Source: DASXZH01 sp036502005 (lineage in GTDB: Bacteria; Armatimonadota; Fimbriimonadia; Fimbriimonadales; Fimbriimonadaceae). Taken from it: a stretch of 64,000 nucleotides of DNA. Below, one piece after another: positions 34,700-43,022 of this stretch. The DNA lies in contig DASXZH010000021.1 in assembly GCA_036502005.1 (NCBI GenBank), positions 124,001 through 188,000 on the forward strand. Direction: 5' to 3'. The notes below the pieces were generated by a model that was not told where the DNA came from, ran no database searches, and worked only from the letters and a program-made list of their open reading frames with translations. How positions within the stretch are numbered: position 1 is the stretch's first letter; each line of letters begins with the position of its first letter. The position numbers were made by a program, and so were the translations under genes.

Positions 34700-35590
34700 T
34701 CAGACTCCGCTTGTTTCCGGAAGCCTCGGCTCCTCCGGCTGTTCTTGTTGAGAATGGGACGCTTTCAGCTTCTCCATCTTCTCCTCGAAGGCCACCAAAG
34801 CTCGCCCTTCAAGGGTCACTGGCTTGTTGTGCATCACCGCCATCAGTGCTTCGCACTCGCCGCGGGAGAAGGAAACCGAACCAAGAATATGCTCTTCAAA
34901 CGCTTCGTAGGCGATGGGGGCAACCGCTTTGGCGCACTGCGCCATCGCTTCCGCAAAGACCCTGATCTCGTACTGCGCGTGATCGTCCATGCGCAGCCTT
35001 AGGAAATGAAAGAGATTGTGAAGGTCGATTTGCCAATACCACTCGGTATAAAGCGAAATCGGCAAATTCGAACGGGCTAGCTCGCGCGCGACGTTGGCAT
35101 CCAGAAGTTCCTGATAGTGAGCGTAAACATCCTTCTGTTCTTTCTCTAACCGCTCGATGATTCGCATGGCCTCATCGAGGGGAACGCTTTCATCGGATCG
35201 CCCCTGCTTGTTATTTGCGCTCTGGTAACGGATCTGCCCGGGTTCGGGAACGTAAAACTCGTCCTTCATCACTGAATACCGGCCAGAGATCTCGTTTAGG
35301 CGCGCGGTGCGATGGCGCACCCATTGGCGAGCTACGAAAATTGGCATTTTCGTGTGGAACGTTAGCTGCACCTGCTCGAATGGCGAGGTGTGCCAGTTCT
35401 TCATCAAGTAGTGAATAAGGCCGCGGTCTTGGCGGTAAGTCTTGGTCCCTTCACCATAGCTCACGCGGGCAGATTGGACGATTCGGGCGTCGCCACCCAT
35501 GTAATCCACCAGGCGCACAAAGCCTTTATCGAGAACCTGAATCGGCTGGTCGAGGAGCGCCTCGGCCTCTTCAACGATGATCCGAGCCAT
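34700..35590 (-). CDS. thyX: Flavin-dependent thymidylate synthase
   Basis: Makes dTMP from dUMP using FAD and NADPH, the alternative to ThyA. 296 residues, somewhat long. The diagnostic RHRx7S signature is RHRTARLNEIS at residues about 92-102. Other family blocks are SPFEQVQLTFHTKMPIFVAR and QIDLHNLFHFLRLRMDDHAQ (dUMP/FAD contacts). The last 50 residues (from MHNKPVTLEG) are a charged extension beyond the usual fold. ATG at 35590. No neighbouring folate gene. Confidence 0.95.
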   Translation of the reverse strand: MARIIVEEAEALLDQPIQVLDKGFVRLVDYMGGDARIVQSARVSYGEGTKTYRQDRGLIHYLMKNWHTSPFEQVQLTFHTKMPIFVARQWVRHRTARLNEISGRYSVMKDEFYVPEPGQIRYQSANNKQGRSDESVPLDEAMRIIERLEKEQKDVYAHYQELLDANVARELARSNLPISLYTEWYWQIDLHNLFHFLRLRMDDHAQYEIRVFAEAMAQCAKAVAPIAYEAFEEHILGSVSFSRGECEALMAVMHNKPVTLEGRALVAFEEKMEKLKASHSQQEQPEEPRLPETSGV

Positions 35591-35651
35591 AAGGTTATTA
35601 TGGACGGCGGAAAGTTTGCGGATGGAGCGGGAATTCTGCGCAGAGAGGGAC

Positions 35652-35706
35652 GGTAAACGGTAAGCGGGAAACGGTAAGCGGGAAACGGTAACGGTAATCG
35701 GTAAAC
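35652..35706. repeat. 7-bp tandem array, eight units
   Basis: Units alternate between GGTAARC and GGGAAAC, for example GGTAAGC GGGAAAC GGTAAGC, with one unit shortened to 6 bp. Intergenic, between thyX and the next gene; outside any frame. It is the longest of the heptad arrays in the window. Confidence 0.8.
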
Positions 35707-35733
35707 AGCCGGGGCTGGGTTTGTCGCTGGCCC

Positions 35734-36051
35734 TTAGGTCGTTTTGAGGTTCACCTTCGAAGGCTGCTTTCTAATGGTTGTCCAATACTCCACGCGGACA
35801 TCCTCGTCGATGTCGATTCCGGGGGTCCAATAAAGTCTATCCAAACCATTTTTCTTGGGGCCGCTAATCCAATACTCTTCGCGAGTTTCAACATCAAAAT
35901 AATTAGCTTTGTATCCGCCCTTAAGACTTCGGAAGGTCTTTCCGCCATAGTAAATGCTCGCACCGGTTTTAGAAAAGCTCACGCGCCCGATCCGGCCTCT
36001 ACCATTTAGACCGTCGGCCTTGCATTCAATGTACATGATTCGAGGCTTCAT
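35734..36051 (-). CDS. Small conserved hypothetical protein
   Basis: 105 residues, soluble and basic/aromatic, with no known function. The sequence pattern (KPRIMYIECKADGLNG at the N-terminus, then ANYFDVETREEYWISGPKKN) belongs to a small protein family found in many genomes and often mislabelled as an isoprenoid enzyme; it is far too short for that. ATG at 36051, no clear ribosome binding site. Flanked on both sides by 7-bp tandem repeats. Confidence 0.7.
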   Translation of the reverse strand: MKPRIMYIECKADGLNGRGRIGRVSFSKTGASIYYGGKTFRSLKGGYKANYFDVETREEYWISGPKKNGLDRLYWTPGIDIDEDVRVEYWTTIRKQPSKVNLKTT

Positions 36052-36150
36052 TCTAGGAAATGTACCCGGCCCGCTACGGGACCGACTTCTCCTCCTGGAG
36101 CCGGTGCAATTTATCTTGGATTGCCGCGTCGCTCCGCCAACCCCGCCGGC

Positions 36151-36171
36151 TTTCGACTTTCGACTTTCGAC
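36151..36171. repeat. 7-bp tandem repeat, three perfect units
   Basis: TTTCGAC is repeated three times without change in the gap before the MFS-HEAT gene. Confidence 0.7.
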
Positions 36172-36211
36172 TCAGCGGCTATCCCATTTGATAGAATAGG
36201 GACCGTCCCCA

Positions 36212-38539
36212 ATGTCGCAACCCACGAACCGGCTACAAAATCTGGCGAACCTTCGGATCGCCAATGCCGACGGCGCTCTCGCAAGCGCTTTCGGAGCCCT
36301 TTCCATGGGTTCGATTCTGTTTGGGTTTGTTAAATATCTCAACGGTTCGGATATTTGGATCGGTGTCCTAACCGCCCTGAGTGGCAGCCCAAGCGTTTTT
36401 GGCCTGCTCCTCATTCCGGGAGCAATTTGGAGTCGCCGCTTCCCAACTTACAAGAAGTTCATCACGCCCGGCGGAAACCTTTGGCGTTTGTTCTACGCGC
36501 CTCTGATAGTGCTGCCTTTGCTCCACATCGATGCCCAGATAAAGCTTTGGATACTTCTTATCTGCGTCTCTATCGCGACGGCGGCAACCCTTATTGTAAA
36601 CACGGCCTATAACGAGTGGCTCGCCCAGTTGGTGCCGGAATCCTCTCGCGGGTGGTATTACGCCCGCCGCAATGCTTTGTGCACGATTGTGGGTGCCATT
36701 GCCGCCCTTGCCGGCGGCATTTTGCTCGATCAATTTACAAGCCACGGACTTGAGGATCTTGGCTTCTCAGTTGTATTTGGAATTGGGTCTATCTTCTCCG
36801 CGATTAGCGTTTATTACTACTATCAGATGGGCGATACGCCCCGCCCGCAGGTTGTAAAGCAAGGGCTTGGCGAGACGGTCAAAGAACTCGGTAAGCCGGT
36901 CCGGGACAAGAATTACCGCGCGCTTTTGATCTTTATGGGCGCCCTGTTTTTTGCAAACACTTTTCCCGGCAACTTCTTTACCGCCTTTGCCCTGGAAAGC
37001 CTGAAGCTTCCATTTACGGTGTTGACCCTTCAGGGTTTGGCGCAAGCCGTGGGCACGGTGGTCGCTTCGCCGTTTGTGGGGTTCCTCTCGGATAAGTATG
37101 GAAACAAGCCGGTTCTGATTCTGTTCGGCTTCTTTCTCACGGTCACGCCTGTGATGTGGCTGTTGTGTTATCCGAACGAGACTATCCACAACGCAGCCGT
37201 TTTACTGCCGATTTCGGTGCTCGTTGGGGTGGTCTGGGCGGCTGTGAACTTGGCGCAGTTCAATATCATTCTCGCCACTTCGCCGCCGGAAGAGCGCTCG
37301 AGTTACATCAGTGTTGCCTTAACGGTACAAAACACGGTTGGGTTCATTTCTCCTCTATTGGGGGCGTTTGCGATGGCCTGGCTTCGCGCGCATACGAGCG
37401 ACCCGATCGCGGCCTACAAGATGCTGTTTGGCATCACGATGGGCTTGCGATTCTTGTCCATCTTTACTCTGAGTCCGGTAGTGGAAAAGGGCGCAATTCA
37501 GGTTCGCCAAACTCTGCGAGATTTAACCCGAATCACGCCGCGTGGGTACAGCGCCATGCGCTCCTTAAGCAGGAGCAGCGATGTAACAGAACGCGAGGAA
37601 GCTATTGCAAGGGTTGCCGAACACGGCGTTTCCATGGCCGTGGATGAACTGATCAAGTCGCTCCATGATCCTTCGCCACGCATCCGCCGGCAGGCTTCGA
37701 TTGGCCTCGCTCGGCTCGGCGATCCCGCAGCCGTTGAGGCACTTCTTCACCAGTTGGCGGACCACCCCGATTTGGTAGAAGATGAGACAATAGATGCGCT
37801 GGGACAGTTGGCCGGGCCAGAGGCGGTTGGGCCGATCACCAAGCTCTTGCAGGACCCTCGCTCGTTGGTTCGACGCGCGGCGGTGCGCGCTCTCGGGCGC
37901 ATCGGTGATCCTTCGGCCGTGCCTGAGCTGATCGAAATCGCTCAAATCGGTGACCCGGACATTCGCCGGGCGGCGCTGCGCGCGCTTTGGAGCTTGGGAG
38001 CGGGTGATGTTGAGGAGATCTTCGCCCAATCATTGCTTGATCCCGCACCCAGCGTGCGCATCGCAGCCGCTGAAGGCGTCTCGGAAATGGTGATTAAGAG
38101 CGCCAGATTGCAGGCTGTCGATTCATTGCATACCTATCACGATGAAGCGTCCAGCGAGGTCGCATACGCCCTAGCAGCGATCGGTTCGGATGAGGATATC
38201 CCCATCATTTTGGAGACTGCTGCGGAGTGCGTTTCTATGATCACGCGCCGGCGCTGTTTGCTAGGAGTTGCGAAGTTGCTTGGCGTTGAATCCGCTGCTT
38301 ATCGCCTTCTCTTGCTTGACGGCATGAGTAGGGATACAACCCTCATGGCACTTATAAGGCCATTGACAAAGAAGAGCAAGCGCATTGCCGTCGCTTTTGA
38401 AAAGTATTCAGCCGGGGACGAGGCGGGCGCACTATCGGCGGTTGCCCACGCGCTTAAGCAGCCGGTTTTGCAGTTCATGGCCCGCCAGCCGGTGGACGAG
38501 CTGTTCTTGATTGTGGTTTGCTATTTGGGGAAGGGATAG
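36212..38539 (+). CDS. MFS transporter fused to HEAT repeats
   Basis: 775 residues. Residues about 20-425 form 11-12 transmembrane helices with an MFS look, including the loop GFLSDKYGNKPVLILFG (the family's G-x-x-x-D-x-x-G-x-K/R-type motif A). From about 440 to 660 there are at least four PBS/HEAT-type repeats of about 31 residues (RIRRQASIGLARLGDPAAV, LVRRAAVRALGRIGDPSAV, DIRRAALRALWSLGAGDV, SVRIAAAEGVSEM). A further helical tail of about 110 residues follows. The soluble domain should lie in the cytoplasm and could bind a partner or regulate transport. The substrate is unknown. The first ATG, at 36212, is used. Confidence 0.85.
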   Translation: MSQPTNRLQNLANLRIANADGALASAFGALSMGSILFGFVKYLNGSDIWIGVLTALSGSPSVFGLLLIPGAIWSRRFPTYKKFITPGGNLWRLFYAPLIVLPLLHIDAQIKLWILLICVSIATAATLIVNTAYNEWLAQLVPESSRGWYYARRNALCTIVGAIAALAGGILLDQFTSHGLEDLGFSVVFGIGSIFSAISVYYYYQMGDTPRPQVVKQGLGETVKELGKPVRDKNYRALLIFMGALFFANTFPGNFFTAFALESLKLPFTVLTLQGLAQAVGTVVASPFVGFLSDKYGNKPVLILFGFFLTVTPVMWLLCYPNETIHNAAVLLPISVLVGVVWAAVNLAQFNIILATSPPEERSSYISVALTVQNTVGFISPLLGAFAMAWLRAHTSDPIAAYKMLFGITMGLRFLSIFTLSPVVEKGAIQVRQTLRDLTRITPRGYSAMRSLSRSSDVTEREEAIARVAEHGVSMAVDELIKSLHDPSPRIRRQASIGLARLGDPAAVEALLHQLADHPDLVEDETIDALGQLAGPEAVGPITKLLQDPRSLVRRAAVRALGRIGDPSAVPELIEIAQIGDPDIRRAALRALWSLGAGDVEEIFAQSLLDPAPSVRIAAAEGVSEMVIKSARLQAVDSLHTYHDEASSEVAYALAAIGSDEDIPIILETAAECVSMITRRRCLLGVAKLLGVESAAYRLLLLDGMSRDTTLMALIRPLTKKSKRIAVAFEKYSAGDEAGALSAVAHALKQPVLQFMARQPVDELFLIVVCYLGKG

Positions 38540-38577
38540 GCATTCGGCATTAAGCCTTGCGCCTTAAGATCTTGTCG

Positions 38578-39093
38578 TTACCATCCGTGGACAAGCCGCT
38601 TCACATTAAAGGAGGCAAGTTCCACGTCGCTGACTTTGCCGGAGCGGATCCATACGACAGCCGTCTTGCTTTGGTCTGCAATATAGCTCGGCCGCTTGGA
38701 CCCGCTATAACGATCAAGTTCATGCACCACGTTGCCGGAGAAGAGGGCCCGGCTAGAGTTGTATCCAATTTCGTTGTGGTTGCAAATGATTACTTCTTCG
38801 TTACCCTTGGCGAATCGGAACCAGGGTTTGTTTGTCAGGTCTTCCTTAAAACCCTTGCTTACAAGCTCCGGGCGTGCATTGTCGGCAAGCTGGCTCGGTT
38901 TGCCACCCACAAAATAGTAAGTCCATGTTCCTTTCGAATCGCGCACCATGTCGATCGGGTGATCCACCTTAACGAATGCAAATACCGGTTTTGGCTGCGG
39001 AGCCAGTAGTGCGGCTGCAATGATTAAAACAGGAATGAAAATCAGCAGGGCCACAATCTTAGCTGCTCTGCCTGTTTTCGGTTTAGATTCCAT
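38578..39093 (-). CDS. Hypothetical protein with one N-terminal membrane anchor
   Basis: 171 residues: a basic N-terminus, one transmembrane helix (IVALLIFIPVLIIAAALLA, about 13-31), then about 140 extracytoplasmic residues of beta-like character. No family recognised. It is convergent with the MFS-HEAT gene, 38 bp apart, and upstream of it lie 130 bp leading to rnpB. Confidence 0.6.
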   Translation of the reverse strand: MESKPKTGRAAKIVALLIFIPVLIIAAALLAPQPKPVFAFVKVDHPIDMVRDSKGTWTYYFVGGKPSQLADNARPELVSKGFKEDLTNKPWFRFAKGNEEVIICNHNEIGYNSSRALFSGNVVHELDRYSGSKRPSYIADQSKTAVVWIRSGKVSDVELASFNVKRLVHGW

Positions 39094-39213
39094 CCTTCCT
39101 CCACGCCCTCTATGGCGCTACTGCACCAGCATGGCAGATATTTACAAAGCTTGCCGGGACTAAATACCCGGCGTATTGTTATGCCTTTCTGATCGAACGC
39201 GCAACACGCAAGA

Positions 39214-39219
39214 CATAAT
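39214..39219 (+). promoter_or_regulatory. Probable -10 element of rnpB
   Basis: CATAAT ends five bases before the inferred first base of RNase P RNA, the expected spacing for a sigma-70 -10 box. No good -35 match is seen 17 bases upstream. A second candidate pair, TTGCCG and TATTGT with a 17-base spacer, ends at about 39178. Confidence 0.45.
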
Positions 39220-39223
39220 CTCT

Positions 39224-39541
39224 GTGGAGTTGGCCGGGTGGCGGCCCCGACTTTGTCGGGGAGGAAAGTCCGGACTTCAAAGAGCACGGTGCCCGGCGCA
39301 AGCCGGGGCGAGGCGACTCGACGGAAAGTGTCACAGAAACAAACCGCCTCGATTTATCGGGGTAAGGGTGAAATGGTGCGGTAAGAGCGCACCGGCGTTG
39401 CGGGTAACCGCGCGGCCGGGCAAACCCCGCCGGAAGCAAGGCCAAATAGGGAGGGGATGACGCGGCTCGCCGACTCTCCGGGTTGGCCGCGTAGATAAAT
39501 CGCTACACAAATACAGAATCCGGCTTACAGGCCAACTCCAC
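39224..39541 (+). ncRNA. rnpB: RNase P RNA, bacterial class A
   Basis: The catalytic RNA that removes tRNA 5' leaders, about 318 nt. The ends GTGGAGTTGGCC and GGCCAACTCCAC pair to form P1. Conserved regions are clear: GAGGAAAGTCCGGACTTC near the 5' end, GGGTAAGGGTGAAATGGTGC in the middle, CCGGAAGCAAGGCCAAATAG, and ATACAGAATCCGGCTTACAG near the 3' end. Stem-loops between these follow the usual order. No long U-tract follows. Confidence 0.97.
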
Positions 39542-39699
39542 AATCCTTTGCGTTGTGCGTTTAGTCAGGTCCAAGTTGGCGAAAAGCTTCTTCGCTACCT
39601 TTTCTGCACTAAGCTTTCTCTGCTCGGAAACTAGTTATCGTCCAGGCAACGCAAAACGCATCTCAAGCCGCGTAGCCTTTATCCGCCTAGTTTCACGCG

Positions 39700-40011
39700 T
39701 TAAGTGTAATTCTTCACTGCTGCCTCGATGAAATGAGCCCCGCTCATGACTTCTTCAGGAGACATGACGGCGTGCCACTTGATGGTTGCTTCAAACGCAT
39801 GAAAAAGTGGCTCGGATACCTTCATGATCTCATTGGAGCTCGTTAAGTTCACGATAAACATGCCCGTCCTTATTCCTTCGACCTCGGTGAAATAAGCCGC
39901 TTCGGGCTTGATCTCTGAGATAAATTTCTCCATGGTGGGCCCGAAGGTGCCATGCTTCATGGCCTTGTTAACCTTGTCCGTCGGCATCGATGCAATAACT
40001 AAGAATCTCAT
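39700..40011 (-). CDS. Small hypothetical protein, ferredoxin-like dimer type
   Basis: 103 residues, soluble. The opening FLVIASMPTDKVN and the pattern of a helix followed by AYFTEVEGIRTGMFIVNL resemble small alpha/beta-barrel proteins of the muconolactone-isomerase/DUF3303 type; the assignment is inference. ATG at 40011 is preceded by GGGAGAGA about seven bases upstream, a fair ribosome binding site. It stands alone. Confidence 0.65.
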   Translation of the reverse strand: MRFLVIASMPTDKVNKAMKHGTFGPTMEKFISEIKPEAAYFTEVEGIRTGMFIVNLTSSNEIMKVSEPLFHAFEATIKWHAVMSPEEVMSGAHFIEAAVKNYT

Positions 40012-40126
40012 TTTTCTCTCCCTAAAAATCCATCAGGTGGGTTTTCGGATAGTTGAGTTTTACCTATCTCTGGGCCGCTGATAGGCGAAAGGAGCAGTAG
40101 CGGCACTTAAAGAGAGCGCGTCTAAA

Positions 40127-40495
40127 ATGAAACCAATGGCAAAAACTTTAACCTACAACGTGTTGATTGAAAGGGATGCCGAGAATCCTGAGGCGTGGAA
40201 CGTTTCGGTGCCGGACATCGACGGGTGTTACACGTACGCATACGCATACGACTACGAGAACGCCAAAGCCATGGCCAAGGAAGCAATTGAAGGGATGTTG
40301 CAATCATTTGCCGCGCATGTCCAAACGATTCCTGTACCAAAAGCGGTTGGATCTGAGTTAGTTCCTATCACGGTAGACGTCCCCGAGATCCAGGGGACAG
40401 TCTCGAAGCGCTTAAGCTGCGGCCAAGAAATCTTGGATGGATTAGCGCTCGCCAGGAAGGATGATTCCCTTCATGATCACGTTCTGAGCCAGTAG
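40127..40495 (+). CDS. HicB-like antitoxin-family protein (orphan)
   Basis: 122 residues. Residues about 5-70 match the HicB partial-RNase-H fold: YNVLIERDAENPEAWNVSVP, DIDGCYTYAYAYDYENA, then AKEAIEGML. No HicA toxin frame is seen on either side, so it is an orphan or acts in another way. The ATG three codons further (40136) is an alternative start. The last 18 codons are antisense to the conserved end of the ABC-permease gene and look like a newly acquired tail. Confidence 0.7.
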   Translation: MKPMAKTLTYNVLIERDAENPEAWNVSVPDIDGCYTYAYAYDYENAKAMAKEAIEGMLQSFAAHVQTIPVPKAVGSELVPITVDVPEIQGTVSKRLSCGQEILDGLALARKDDSLHDHVLSQ

Positions 40496-41998
40496 GAAAA
40501 CCAATAAAGTCGGTAGCGCCGCAATAACGAGTGCTGCCATCGTAACCGCCTTCGGCGCGTAGGTTTGAAGGTTGTAAACCCACACCATCAAAGTCCAAAT
40601 CCGCTGGTCTTGGGCGACCAGAAACGCATAAAGGAACGATCCGTAAGCCGCCATAAAAGCCATTAGCGCAATGTATCCAAGCACCGGCTTGCTTAGAGGC
40701 AAAGCGATCCGCATCATCATCGTTATTTCCCTCGCGCCATCGATCTGGCCCGCCTCATAGAGTTCTTTTGGAAGCGAGTCGAAGAACCCTTTCAGCAGGA
40801 AGATCATATAACCCGAAGCGGCGGTAGGCAAAACCAGCGCCGAAAAGGTGTTTAGCAAATGGAACTGCTTCAACAACAGAAATGAAGGAATCATGGCCAC
40901 TTCGGCAGGAAAGGCCATGGTTGCTAATAAGAACAATAAAATCTTGCCGGTGGCGCTTATGGGATAACGCGCCAGTGCGTAGGCGGCAAGCGGATTGACG
41001 ATCAACTGCGTGAGAATTGCCAAGACGCAGAAAATGACCGTATTCCAAAGCGAACGGCCATTGATGGCAACGTAGTCCAGCACATAACGATAGTTTCGGG
41101 ATGCGAATTCGCGCCGCAACTCTCCGGCATGCTGGCGCACAAACTGAGTCTCGTACGAATCGACCGGCAAAGGCCCTGAATGGACTTTCGCCCAAAAACT
41201 TTCAATGGTTTCTCTAGCAAAGGCCACAGGGAGCGAAGTTCGCTTAAACTCCGCCAAAAGCGGACCCGATGAAGGCACTTTCAACTGGGCAAACGATGCA
41301 GCCCCGGCAGCAATGGTGGGGGAAACGGCCGAGAACTGGTTCTTAAACTTCGACCGCATGAAATCTTGAAACATTCCCTGCTCGGTAATGGGAATTCTAA
41401 ATTCCGCCGGCAGTTGGCTTTTAAATAAAGTCCAGTCTTGATATTTCAATGATTGAGGAGCATGCCAGTCTTTACGCGCGAGCATTTCGGCGGGAGGGAC
41501 AACGGTTTGGAAGGCCGTATCCTCCTCCAAATAGGCGTGGTTCAGCTTTTCTAAATCACGGTAACGCGCGCGCAGCCACGATTGGTAGCGCTCAGCCAAA
41601 CGGCCCGTCACCTGGCCTGTCTGCGTTCTAAATCCAGCCTCATAAAAGCCAACCGGCAACCCCAGCAAAAAGGATTCATAGCCAGTTGGATCAACGCTAG
41701 TTCCAATGCGGGTCGAGCGAATTTTCTCCTCATCCCCGGAATATTTATCCAGCAGATACTTGCCGAGTAGCGACTCTTTGGCGGGCAAGCCACCCAAACC
41801 AGGCCAAGAAACGACCGACCAATATTGCGGCACCATCTTGCCATCATCCTGATCTGAGGCACCCTTGAACCCCGTGCTGGCCATTAGCAGGAATGGATAG
41901 ACCGTGGTTACGGCGCCGATAATGAGAACCCCATAAAGGAGAACCATGGCAAAGCGGGCACGAATGCGCCTTCTTCCGACTTTGCCGACGAGTGCCAT
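40442..41998 (-). CDS. MalG-type sugar ABC permease with large periplasmic insert
   Basis: Inner-membrane permease, 518 residues, compared with about 280 for the family. Helix one is at about 16-40 (FAMVLLYGVLIIGAVTTVYP); the remaining five helices follow from residue about 316. The EAA loop that docks the ATPase is present (ELYEAGQIDGAREITMMMRI), and the family end is QNVIMKGIILPGE. Between them are about 270 residues, predicted periplasmic, helical and charged, roughly 200 more than usual. No partner permease, binding protein or ATPase is in the neighbourhood. Confidence 0.88.
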   Translation of the reverse strand: MALVGKVGRRRIRARFAMVLLYGVLIIGAVTTVYPFLLMASTGFKGASDQDDGKMVPQYWSVVSWPGLGGLPAKESLLGKYLLDKYSGDEEKIRSTRIGTSVDPTGYESFLLGLPVGFYEAGFRTQTGQVTGRLAERYQSWLRARYRDLEKLNHAYLEEDTAFQTVVPPAEMLARKDWHAPQSLKYQDWTLFKSQLPAEFRIPITEQGMFQDFMRSKFKNQFSAVSPTIAAGAASFAQLKVPSSGPLLAEFKRTSLPVAFARETIESFWAKVHSGPLPVDSYETQFVRQHAGELRREFASRNYRYVLDYVAINGRSLWNTVIFCVLAILTQLIVNPLAAYALARYPISATGKILLFLLATMAFPAEVAMIPSFLLLKQFHLLNTFSALVLPTAASGYMIFLLKGFFDSLPKELYEAGQIDGAREITMMMRIALPLSKPVLGYIALMAFMAAYGSFLYAFLVAQDQRIWTLMVWVYNLQTYAPKAVTMAALVIAALPTLLVFLLAQNVIMKGIILPGER

Positions 41999-42035
41999 GC
42001 TTCTTTATACACTCGTGGCTAAGCGACCAAATAAC

Positions 42036-42371
42036 TTAATGAAGAGTTTTCTGGCGAGCATAGGCGGCGCTGCGCTCAACCCAATAAATAAACTTATCGT
42101 AGTTGTCCAGCACTTCTCTGGGCATGCGAACGTATTCGCGCATCGGTTCCGCTGCAGGATCGGGACGTAGAGGCTCGGCACCCGGTATCGTGAGAGCTTC
42201 TTGCACATCAACGGGCGAAAGCTTTAATCCAATCTCTTCGCCGACGAGAAACGCGAACATTTTTTCGCCGGTGTAGATCCCCATACCACCAAACATGCGC
42301 CGAGCCCGGACATCGTAGCCTTCGGCGGCGCGCATCATTTGCTCGTAACGAATGGGTCGATAGACCTCCAT
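42036..42371 (-). CDS. TfoX N-terminal-domain protein
   Basis: The frame is open to 42416, but the ATG at 42369-42371 follows GGGAGGAGA by a few bases and gives about 111 residues, the usual size. ARRMFGGMGIYTGEKMFAFL is the family's beta-sheet signature (MFGG-x-G-x-Y). The family's role outside competence regulation is unclear; no DNA-binding motif is visible. 42417-42596 upstream holds no gene that I can support. Confidence 0.8.
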   Translation of the reverse strand: MEVYRPIRYEQMMRAAEGYDVRARRMFGGMGIYTGEKMFAFLVGEEIGLKLSPVDVQEALTIPGAEPLRPDPAAEPMREYVRMPREVLDNYDKFIYWVERSAAYARQKTLH

Positions 42372-42596
42372 ACATCTCCTCCCCCGGGCGATTAGGGGCT
42401 GCGGACTGGACTTCATAGTTCAGTCGAAGGTCTATTTTACCCTTCTACGCCCAGTATTTGGGGCAGTAAAGTCCCGATTCTGGTTAGAAACATCGAAAAG
42501 CTGTGTTTTCGCGAAGCAGAAGGAGGTGACAATACGTCACGCAATGTCCTCAAGGAGCTAATATCTCAACTGCCTTTGTACATTAAGCCGCAAGTG

Positions 42597-43022
42597 TTAC
42601 TGCTCTCGCCAGTTTTCTAGTTCTAGCGGGAAGCCGAGGTCGACAATTCGTTGATAGTGCTTAATGTTGTTCGTGATTAGAACCCGTTCGTTTTCCATTG
42701 CGGTAGCCGCGATGAAGGGATCATTGGGTCCAATCGGCTGTCCATTCTTTAGAAGCGCGCCCATGATATTCCCCGCCAGGATCGCTTCCGCACGTTGCAC
42801 GTCGAAGGTCTCGAACGTGTCGGCTTTCGCCATGAAATCGGCCAGGGTCTGCGGACTACGTGAATTGTTCACGATTCCTTTGATCGACTCGGCCAGCGTG
42901 ACCACCGAAATCGAAAAACACCGAAATACGCGCAAGTATTGAAGCGCTTTCTCGTTTACTTCTGGATATCTCCGATCAAAGACATAGGACAACATGTCCG
43001 TGTCGATAAGTGCTTGCTTCAC
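42597..43022 (-). CDS. vapC: VapC-type PIN-domain toxin
   Basis: Probable endoribonuclease toxin, 141 residues. PIN acidic residues are visible: DTDMLSYVF at residues 7-15, the Glu in TLAESIKGI (near 44) and the Asp pair region GPNDPFIAATA (near 100). The ending RVLITNNIKHYQRI is typical of VapC. Its ATG overlaps the antitoxin stop by four bases, so the pair is translationally coupled. Confidence 0.88.
   Translation of the reverse strand: MKQALIDTDMLSYVFDRRYPEVNEKALQYLRVFRCFSISVVTLAESIKGIVNNSRSPQTLADFMAKADTFETFDVQRAEAILAGNIMGALLKNGQPIGPNDPFIAATAMENERVLITNNIKHYQRIVDLGFPLELENWREQ

Noticed and set aside
35652..35706. Array suggesting CRISPR or an origin with iterons
   Set aside because: The units are only 7 bp and lack spacers; no replication gene or DnaA-box cluster is nearby.
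35734..36051. Naming the 105-residue protein 1-deoxy-D-xylulose-5-phosphate synthase
   Set aside because: Real DXS is over 600 residues with a thiamine-diphosphate site; none of this is present.
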